From Candidatus Hodarchaeota archaeon (lineage in GTDB: Archaea > Asgardarchaeota > Heimdallarchaeia > Hodarchaeales > Hodarchaeaceae), in assembly GCA_016839665.1 (NCBI GenBank), contig JAEOTU010000202.1, positions 1-10,618 on the forward strand: a stretch of DNA of 10,618 nucleotides. Reading direction: 5' to 3'. This document shows, in pieces, positions 1-5,333 of the stretch (position 1 is the stretch's first letter; every line of letters starts with the position of its first letter). Position numbers and translations under genes: made by a program. The notes under the pieces were generated by a model. That model saw only the letters and a program-made list of their open reading frames with translations. It had not been told where the DNA came from and made no database searches.

Positions 1-160
1 TATCTTTTCCCAATGTTTCATTTACTTGTGTTGAGATTCTGTCAGCTTTTTCCTGTTGTCGTGAACCCATGATAACTGATTCTCCAGCCAGTCCCCATCG
101 CAATGCCAAACCTTGACCTTGCGGTCCAGTTCCGCCAATCATTCCAATATTTTTAGCCAT
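1..160 (-). CDS. npdG: F420H2:NADP+ oxidoreductase, N-terminal fragment (runs off the left edge)
   Basis: About 53 codons are visible, reading leftward from an ATG at 160. Near the N-terminus is the dinucleotide-binding loop GMIGGTGPQGQGLALRW, followed by a second strand ending in MGSRQQEKA. This glycine-rich loop plus GSR(x)2-3EKA is the signature of F420-dependent NADP reductases (Fno/NpdG), where the SR pair contacts the NADP 2'-phosphate. By family knowledge the enzyme moves hydride between reduced coenzyme F420 and NADP+ in the cytoplasm. An AGGA Shine-Dalgarno core lies at 171-174 on the minus strand, 7 bases before the ATG, which supports this start. The F420-binding and C-terminal helical parts lie outside the window, so a related Rossmann protein of the same superfamily cannot be excluded. 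The 241-base spacer suggests its own promoter rather than read-through from the mutase. Confidence 0.8.
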   Translation of the reverse strand, partial: MAKNIGMIGGTGPQGQGLALRWGLAGESVIMGSRQQEKADRISTQVNETLGKD

Positions 161-401
161 AATAAGTCTTTCCTGATGTTTCGGGTAATATTGATTAACT
201 TCTGATAATCTTTTATCTTTTCTCAGATATGCATTAAATTAACAATAGTTGCGAGAAAATTTACAAAATAGATAGTACAATATTTTTGTATGGTTTATTG
301 CGTTTTAATTGCATGAAATAAGAAAGAATAGGCCAAATACATAAAAACTGTTCTTTAACTAGTAGAAATAAGTTATTCGTGTGTTAGATCGGTATAATCT
401 A
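161..401. other. Non-coding spacer between mutase stop and F420 reductase start
   Basis: This AT-rich stretch lies between two minus-strand genes. I see no credible reading frame, RNA gene or strong repeat. It should hold the 3' end of the mutase transcript (a minus-strand T5 run at about 343-347 is a possible T-rich archaeal terminator) and the promoter of the F420 reductase. Several AT-rich hexamers on the minus strand could be TATA boxes, and none stands out enough to call. Confidence 0.5.
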
Positions 402-1823
402 CTAATCTGTAAAATCTATTATTTTCGCTTCCAACTTATTTTGGAATTTGGATAGTAGTTCTGCTGCTTGTGTTTCGGTTTCTGCTTCTACCGTGATACG
501 TATTTTTGGCCCTGTATTACTAGCACGAATTAATACCCAAGACTCTTTTCCAATTGGTACACCAATCCCATCGATAGGGTTGATATTATCGTATTCCGAT
601 CTTAGAGTGTTTAACAATTCAGATATAACTTGAAATTTGACTTTATCAGGGCAAGCTACTGCAAGTCTTCGTTTATTCAAGCGTGGGAGGCCATCCACTA
701 TTTCAGATAGAGGTTGATCTTGCCGCGAAAGAATCTCGGCGAGTTTTAAGGGGATTATCATTGCATCATCAAAAAGGTAAACAGTGGGAAAAACCATATG
801 GCCACTAGATTCAATCCCAATTAATGTGTCAGTTTTACTCTGTGCATCAGCAGTGAGAAACGTATGACCTACTTTAATACGGTCAACAATGATAGGTGGT
901 GAGAGAACCTTTTCTAGAGCTAGAGAACATTCAACATTAGCTATTACACGGTTTAAGTCAGGAAATTCATCCATCATAAATTTTGCTAAAATTAGTCCTG
1001 TAGTATCTGCTAAAAGAACACGCCCAGTATTGTCTACAATAACTGCCCGATCACCATCGCCGTCAAAACCAACACCAAAATCGGCATTTTCAGATTTAAC
1101 CTTACCTGCAAGAAATTTCAGTGATTTTTGATTTGGTTCCGAGCTTCGATTTGGAAAAGTGGGGTCAACTTTACAGAAAAGGGGAATTACAGTTAATCCC
1201 ATGCCACGAAGAATCGTGGGAGCTGATAAACACGAAGCGCCATTACCACAATCAAGAACAACTTTCAATTTTCGCTTTAAAGGAAATTTTGACGACAAAA
1301 AGTCTTCATATTTCTCCTTACGATTAGCAATCTCCATTTGGCCAACTTTGTCCCACCTTGGTGTTAGAAACTGTCCCTCAATAAAAATGTCACGAATCCT
1401 CATGTTATCTTCTTCTGAGAAACCTACACCAGAACCGTAATAGAACTTCACACCATTCCATTCTGGTGGTAGATGAGAAGCAGTGATAAAGGCTGTTGCA
1501 AATGCTTGGTCTTGCCAAGCTGAAAACATGCAAGCGCCAAATTGTAATGGTTCTCCTGAAAATACAATGTTAATTCCAGTAGCCATGACCCCCGCAGCAA
1601 AAGCTTGAGCCAATAAAGAACTAGTCTGTCGAATATCAAAAGAAATGAAAACAAAATTGTCTTGTAAACCTTTTTCGAGTTGCAAAAAAGTTCCATAAGC
1701 AAGACCGATTCGGAAAAGGTTTTGCGGAGTAATTTCTTCTCCAAATATCCCCCTGATATCATATGCTCTGAAGATATGGATTAAGTCGTTGTAACTTTTA
1801 GAATCAACCAAATTTGACACCAT
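402..1823 (-). CDS. Phosphomannomutase/phosphoglucomutase (alpha-D-phosphohexomutase family)
   Basis: The 473-residue protein is full length for the four-domain phosphohexomutase family, which interconverts hexose 1- and 6-phosphates for sugar-nucleotide synthesis in the cytoplasm. Motifs counted from ATG 1823: FRAYDIRG at 18-25; the phosphoserine loop TASHLPPEWNG with Ser116; the metal loop DGDGDR at 254-259; the sugar-binding loop ESSGH at 338-342; and the phosphate-binding loop RASNTGP at 433-439. All catalytic elements are present. One oddity is Leu118 where TASHNP is the common form. A TTG at 1826 could extend the protein by one residue, but ATG 1823 is the simpler start, preceded by a weak AGAGAT. 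It lies 8 bases after the profilin-like stop, so the pair is probably one transcript. Whether mannose, glucose or glucosamine phosphate is preferred cannot be read from sequence. The family call is firm and the substrate is not. Confidence 0.93.
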   Translation of the reverse strand: MVSNLVDSKSYNDLIHIFRAYDIRGIFGEEITPQNLFRIGLAYGTFLQLEKGLQDNFVFISFDIRQTSSLLAQAFAAGVMATGINIVFSGEPLQFGACMFSAWQDQAFATAFITASHLPPEWNGVKFYYGSGVGFSEEDNMRIRDIFIEGQFLTPRWDKVGQMEIANRKEKYEDFLSSKFPLKRKLKVVLDCGNGASCLSAPTILRGMGLTVIPLFCKVDPTFPNRSSEPNQKSLKFLAGKVKSENADFGVGFDGDGDRAVIVDNTGRVLLADTTGLILAKFMMDEFPDLNRVIANVECSLALEKVLSPPIIVDRIKVGHTFLTADAQSKTDTLIGIESSGHMVFPTVYLFDDAMIIPLKLAEILSRQDQPLSEIVDGLPRLNKRRLAVACPDKVKFQVISELLNTLRSEYDNINPIDGIGVPIGKESWVLIRASNTGPKIRITVEAETETQAAELLSKFQNKLEAKIIDFTD

Positions 1824-1831
1824 CAATCTCT

Positions 1832-2203
1832 TTATCCAAAGAGAGCAGTCATCTTAGCGATTTCTTTCTGTATTTCAATAGGTTCATCATCTTTCAAATA
1901 ACAAAGAAAAAAATACTTATTCTTAGTTACCTGTAGAACCAGAGAACCGTGCCCCTCTGGGTTAGTTAAGCACCAATAGTCTGGGTAAGCGTTGAGGATC
2001 GAATTGTACTCTACTCCGGCAACACGAATGGATGGAGGGTATGTAACCCATTCATAGATAAGGTAGTAACCGTCAAGAAGGGCTCCATTGACCTGAGGGA
2101 ATGCACCAGTATGCCACCAGGTATTTCCGTAAGGATCTAGGATCACACAGCCAGATATAATATATTTATCCATGAGCTCCTGTAGAATCTTCCGGTAAGG
2201 CAT
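1832..2203 (-). CDS. Profilin-like protein (Asgard-type actin regulator)
   Basis: The protein has 123 residues, the usual profilin size. The order of elements matches profilin end to end: an N-terminal amphipathic helix (2-14); a strand and turn GCVILDPYGNTWW (18-30), equivalent to the eukaryotic AaIvg-x-dG-x-vWA segment; a helix around 40-53; the strand pair IRVAGVEYNSIL (59-70), equivalent to g-l-x-G-x-K-Y; a turn PEGHGSLVLQVTKNKYFFLCYL (82-103 region), equivalent to G-x-G-(i/v)-x-(i/v)-x-K-T-x-x-x-(l/i)-(v/i); and a C-terminal helix (107-121). Profilins bind actin monomers. Trp3 of eukaryotic profilins is replaced by Tyr3, so proline-rich ligand binding may be weak or different. The start is ATG 2203 rather than the upstream in-frame GTG at 2212, because that GTG is part of the Shine-Dalgarno sequence. 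Similarity was judged by eye; a roadblock or other small alpha/beta protein is the main alternative. Confidence 0.72.
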   Translation of the reverse strand: MPYRKILQELMDKYIISGCVILDPYGNTWWHTGAFPQVNGALLDGYYLIYEWVTYPPSIRVAGVEYNSILNAYPDYWCLTNPEGHGSLVLQVTKNKYFFLCYLKDDEPIEIQKEIAKMTALFG

Positions 2204-2208
2204 TAATT

Positions 2209-2216
2209 CCACCTTT
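2209..2216 (-). promoter_or_regulatory. Ribosome binding site of the profilin-like gene
   Basis: The minus strand reads AAAGGTGG, 5 bases before ATG 2203. AGGTG pairs with the archaeal 16S 3' tail. It contains the GTG that would otherwise be the longest-frame start, so it decides the start in favour of ATG 2203. Confidence 0.7.
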
Positions 2217-2240
2217 GATTTGTTTTGAATTCTAGAGTGA

Positions 2241-2270
2241 TATCGTTTTAAAAACTGTCGTTTTAAATTC
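2241..2270. promoter_or_regulatory. Divergent promoter region, profilin-like gene / YdjM-like gene
   Basis: The two divergent genes are about 90 bases apart. A symmetrical AT box, TTTTAAAA at 2246-2253, sits about 43 bases from the profilin ATG and about 41-45 bases from the plus-strand start, which suits an archaeal TATA box in either direction. A second AT box, TTTTAAAT, lies at 2261-2268. Because the first box is palindromic it could serve both genes. The spacing supports this, but no clear BRE element was recognised. Confidence 0.4.
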
Positions 2271-2290
2271 TACTCGGAGATTCGAATATT

Positions 2291-2749
2291 TTGATGCCAC
2301 ATATCCATCTTCTGTTGGGAATTGCTAGTGCTAATATCTTCTGTTCCTGGGGTGTTAATTCTTCTAGCTTGTTGTGGTTTATTCTTGGATCAGTCATTCC
2401 TGATATAGACTACTTTTTAAATTTATTTATAAAGAAAAATAGTCATAGGCAGTTATTTACCCATTATCCACTTTTGTATCTAGTTGCAGCAGTCTTTCTA
2501 GGTTTCTGGGGGTCGATACCCTCTGTTTGGGTCTGTTTTGGTGCTCTTGTTCATCTTCTCATAGATATTATTGATTGGGAAATGTATCTATTAGCACCTT
2601 TTTCAAACAGATCTTTTTCATTTCTCAATCTAGATTATGCAAAGGGGAAATCTCTTTTTAGTAATCTCAAAGATTATTATAAAAATCGAAACATTAAGAT
2701 TTTGGAATTAATGTCTCTGCTGATTTTTGGATTATCCTTCTTCATATAA
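2291..2749 (+). CDS. YdjM/DUF457-type membrane-bound metal-dependent hydrolase
   Basis: This is a small integral membrane protein of 152 residues. Its motifs are those of the YdjM (DUF457) family: His4/His6 in the first hydrophobic segment, GSVIPDID at 33-40, HRQLFTH at 52-58, and HLLID at 88-92 with another Asp at 95. The paired Asp and His residues at membrane edges are the family's presumed metal ligands. Hydrophobic segments lie at about 5-20, 27-47, 60-93 and 138-152. The family is annotated as membrane-bound metal-dependent hydrolases, but the substrate is generally unknown and I cannot infer it here. GGAGAT at 2276-2281 lies 9 bases before a TTG at 2291 and 12 before ATG 2294, so the start may be either. 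It is divergent from the profilin-like gene and 107 bases upstream of the zinc-ribbon gene, with no obvious functional link to either. Confidence 0.75.
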   Translation: MMPHIHLLLGIASANIFCSWGVNSSSLLWFILGSVIPDIDYFLNLFIKKNSHRQLFTHYPLLYLVAAVFLGFWGSIPSVWVCFGALVHLLIDIIDWEMYLLAPFSNRSFSFLNLDYAKGKSLFSNLKDYYKNRNIKILELMSLLIFGLSFFI

Positions 2750-2833
2750 CTACATGTTAATAAAATTAGAAATCTTCTCTAATAAGAACCTATTTGTAAT
2801 TCACTAAACAAAGCACTTATGAAGCTTTTGAAA

Positions 2834-2843
2834 CCTGTACAGG
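2834..2843. repeat. 10-bp perfect palindrome before the zinc-ribbon gene
   Basis: CCTGTACAGG is a perfect palindrome ending 13 bases before ATG 2857. Its last bases run into AGGA (2841-2844), the only Shine-Dalgarno-like sequence for that gene. It could be an operator half-site pair or a small hairpin masking the ribosome site, or it may be chance. Confidence 0.35.
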
Positions 2844-2856
2844 ACATAAATGACTG

Positions 2857-4170
2857 ATGCATCTTCTCAAATGTCCCCACTGTGGTGAAATGGTTCCCTC
2901 CACTAAATTCTGCATTAAATGTGGAAAGGAACTGGAAGTAGTTTCTTCAGGAGCCTCAGAACACCAACAATTGATTACATGCCGTCATTGCGGGAAAAAT
3001 ATTCCTGAAAGCAAATGGTGCATTTTTTGTGGAAAAAGTCTGGAAAAAATTCCTCTTCAGGAACTTCCTCAGACTTTAGAAATGGTTGAATGTCCTTTAT
3101 GTCGCAACGAAGTCCCCTCAAGTCACAATTTTTGCCATCTCTGTGGGGGTAAATTGAAAAAGATTATTGTTAATGACCAAGAACAAAGTGTGTTATGCAC
3201 CCGGTGCTGGAAGCCTAATCCCCCTGATACTGGATATTGTATTCATTGTGGATTACAACGACAAGTGAAAAAGTCTATTTTCCTCGAGAAACCTTTTGAA
3301 GGATACCAACTTTCTCTCTCGCAATTTTTTCAACCCTCCATGCTTCCCCTAAGTACATTAAAATTTAGCTTAACCTCCTCTAAAAAATTTCCCAATAGAG
3401 TTACTATATCTCATTCTAAATTTTTTGGGGTCACTAAATCACGAAAGGGGTCGGTTCTATTTCGGAATTTTGGTGGGTTTGATGGAAATAATTTATTAAA
3501 TTATCTGGGGTCTTTTATTCTGATTTTTCTAATTTACCTTTTTTGGTTTTCAGGCCGTTATTCTACTCTTGTTGAAAATTTCGATCCAGTAACTGATGGA
3601 ATTCTAACGTCTCTTTTTGGAGGGATATTATTAACTGCTTTGCTAATGTTTCCAATTTGGCTTTCTACATTAATGGTATATCGAAATACAGGTTACAGGT
3701 TAAATTATAAAATAGATTCTTCTCGAGTTTTCATAACGGTAATTTTCAATGTCATTTGGCTTTTTGTAGGTTTTGGTCCAATCCTCCTTCAAATAGGCGA
3801 TTTTAAAAATCCACGCGAACGCTTTATTGTGCAGAAATCATTTATAAGGGGTATTGTATGGGGAACTGTATTTACTGTTTGTTGTACTCTATTGTTGGCA
3901 CTTTTAAGTATAGCTACTGTTGGATTTCCAGGTGTCTTTAGTGGGTTTCTTTTTCAGAATCATCCTATCAAAGGTCATCTCTTAGCTAGCTATTTTGGTG
4001 CTACTTGGATCTCTTTAGTTCTTATTCTTCCATTTGGTGATTATTTTGATAAAGTTATTAAGCATTGGAGCCAATTGGGGTATTTTGCGTTACTAGCCAT
4101 TGGTTTCCTTTTACTCACTCACTCTTTTAATTTAATGGGATTACTTTACCAATTAACTTATCGGGCCTAG
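2857..4170 (+). CDS. Four-zinc-ribbon multi-pass membrane protein, possible inactive site-2 protease (M50-like)
   Basis: The 437-residue protein begins with four CxxC-(9 or 10)-CxxC zinc ribbons, with cysteines at 6/9/19/22, 42/45/55/58, 79/82/93/96 and 114/117/128/131. A polar linker follows (133-210), then about six hydrophobic segments: 215-233, 249-274, 291-313, 330-355, 375-393 and 407-433. The membrane part resembles archaeal M50 proteases in outline. The segment 267-279 sits where the HExxH helix would be but reads IWLSTLMVYRNTG, without His or Glu. FGP at 306-308 sits near the usual PG loop, and ILPFGDYFD at 390-398 recalls the LDG motif. If this alignment holds, it is a pseudoprotease with cytoplasmic zinc ribbons. 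The ribbons are certain; the M50 link is my inference by eye. AGGA at 2841-2844 is distant, so ribosome binding is weak. An ATG at 2850 is in another frame and soon stops. Confidence 0.8.
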   Translation: MHLLKCPHCGEMVPSTKFCIKCGKELEVVSSGASEHQQLITCRHCGKNIPESKWCIFCGKSLEKIPLQELPQTLEMVECPLCRNEVPSSHNFCHLCGGKLKKIIVNDQEQSVLCTRCWKPNPPDTGYCIHCGLQRQVKKSIFLEKPFEGYQLSLSQFFQPSMLPLSTLKFSLTSSKKFPNRVTISHSKFFGVTKSRKGSVLFRNFGGFDGNNLLNYLGSFILIFLIYLFWFSGRYSTLVENFDPVTDGILTSLFGGILLTALLMFPIWLSTLMVYRNTGYRLNYKIDSSRVFITVIFNVIWLFVGFGPILLQIGDFKNPRERFIVQKSFIRGIVWGTVFTVCCTLLLALLSIATVGFPGVFSGFLFQNHPIKGHLLASYFGATWISLVLILPFGDYFDKVIKHWSQLGYFALLAIGFLLLTHSFNLMGLLYQLTYRA

Positions 4171-4256
4171 ATAGCATGAATAAAAAGCTAATTAGTTTTA
4201 CAAGGCAAATAACTTAATTAATTACTTTGTTTCCCTACACGTGAGGAATCTAAGAG
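4171..4256 (+). promoter_or_regulatory. Short spacer with RBS and possible TATA for the dehydrogenase
   Basis: GTGAGG at 4241-4246 is a Shine-Dalgarno sequence 10 bases before ATG 4257. TTAATTAATTA at 4214-4224 is a possible TATA box, placed so that a start near the ribosome site would result. CTAATTAG followed by TTTT at about 4189-4199 could end the preceding transcript. The ribosome site is supported; the other two are weak. Confidence 0.35.
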
Positions 4257-5267
4257 ATGCACGAAGATGCAATAAAGGTTTCAGTAGTCGGAACAGGTAA
4301 GATGGGCCTCTATCATGCTCGTTTATTATCACGACTCGGGCATTTAGACTCAATAGTTGATACAAATATCAAAACAGCGAAATCTGTCGGACAACAATTT
4401 GGGGTACCTTATTTTCCAAGTGTAGAAGCGATGTCGGAAGAGCGATCTCCAAATGGCGTTATTATAGCTGTTCCTACTGATGCTCACCCCAGTGTCGCAG
4501 TTGAAGTGATACAGTGTATTCCAGGATTAAAGGCCATGTTAATTGAGAAACCAGTTGCTCCTTCGGTGAAACAAGCAATCGACTTGAAGTCAAAACTAGC
4601 TAAGTTTGATGTGAAGGTTATTATAGGTCATATAGAAGTTTTTAATCCTGTTGTTTCACGTATACGCGAAATTCTGAATCAAAAAACTCTAATAGGTGAT
4701 CTACGCTCTGTTCTGTTTCAGCGACGAGGTGCTGTAGCAGAAACTAGAATCGGATCAGTTGGAGATGTTTATGCGGACATAGGAGTTCACGATTTCGATA
4801 TAGCTTTAAGATTATTCATGAATGGAAAATTAGAATTGTATTCTACTGCTGTAAAACTGAATAAAGTAGATAATTCAAGTATAATAATCATCTCCTCTGA
4901 AGATAAGAAATTTTTCACTACGTTTATCATGAGTAGAGAATATGCTGGAAAACTACGAACTATTGATATTGAAGGAACAAAAGCAACTCTCTGTGCAAAT
5001 ATGCTGACACAAATTTTAGAATTGCGTAGCTTGGAAATTGCACGTGGAGAGAAAGATATTTCAGCCATTCGAATACCTTTTTCGAATGGGGAGCAAGTTA
5101 AAGTCTATGGTGAACCTCTCCTTCTGGAAATGTGGAATTTTGTGGATTGTATTTTAGGAAGATCTATCCCTCTTGTGTCAGTAGATGATGGAGTAGACGT
5201 GCTAAAAATAGTGGAAGCCACACGAAAAAGCATTAAAACAGGGTCAGTTGTACCTTTACAAATTTAA
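4257..5267 (+). CDS. Gfo/Idh/MocA family oxidoreductase, UDP-GlcNAc 3-dehydrogenase-like
   Basis: The 336-residue cytosolic protein is full length for the family. An N-terminal Rossmann domain carries VVGTGKMG (10-17) and ends its second strand with Asp35, pointing to NAD preference. IEKP at 96-99 is the hallmark loop with catalytic Lys98. GHIEVFNP at 124-131 and DIGVHDFD at 174-181, with His178 and Asp174, are the C-terminal substrate-site motifs. These closely recall UDP-N-acetylglucosamine 3-dehydrogenases, which oxidise the sugar C3 hydroxyl on the way to diaminated sugars for glycans or lipids. In those enzymes the first motif is usually GHxERFNP; here Arg is Val128, so the substrate could differ. 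It lies 86 bases after the zinc-ribbon gene with its own ribosome site. No aminotransferase or glycosyltransferase partner is in the window, so the pathway role is inferred from family alone. Confidence 0.85.
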   Translation: MHEDAIKVSVVGTGKMGLYHARLLSRLGHLDSIVDTNIKTAKSVGQQFGVPYFPSVEAMSEERSPNGVIIAVPTDAHPSVAVEVIQCIPGLKAMLIEKPVAPSVKQAIDLKSKLAKFDVKVIIGHIEVFNPVVSRIREILNQKTLIGDLRSVLFQRRGAVAETRIGSVGDVYADIGVHDFDIALRLFMNGKLELYSTAVKLNKVDNSSIIIISSEDKKFFTTFIMSREYAGKLRTIDIEGTKATLCANMLTQILELRSLEIARGEKDISAIRIPFSNGEQVKVYGEPLLLEMWNFVDCILGRSIPLVSVDDGVDVLKIVEATRKSIKTGSVVPLQI

Positions 5268-5333
5268 TTACTATTTTTAGCATTAGAACTAATTTCAATC
5301 CGAAAATTAATTTTTCAGCATCCGTTCAGAATT
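5268..5333. terminator. Convergent AT-rich intergenic region, likely bidirectional termination
   Basis: The dehydrogenase and the sensor gene converge on these 66 bases. T5 runs on the plus strand at 5274-5278 and 5311-5315 and the 12-base palindrome AAAATTAATTTT at 5303-5314 fit T-rich archaeal termination on both strands. No strong GC hairpin is present. Confidence 0.4.

Noticed and set aside
1448..1762. A 104-codon open frame on the same strand but another frame inside the mutase gene
   Set aside because: It lies wholly inside a well-supported mutase, has low-complexity Leu/Phe-rich content and no recognisable motif or ribosome site.
2204..2212. GTG start at 2212 for the profilin-like gene
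   Set aside because: The GTG is inside the AAAGGTGG ribosome site of ATG 2203, and no other ribosome site precedes it.
5303..5314. AAAATTAATTTT as a regulatory operator
   Set aside because: It lies between convergent gene ends, where a simple AT palindrome is better explained as part of a termination region.
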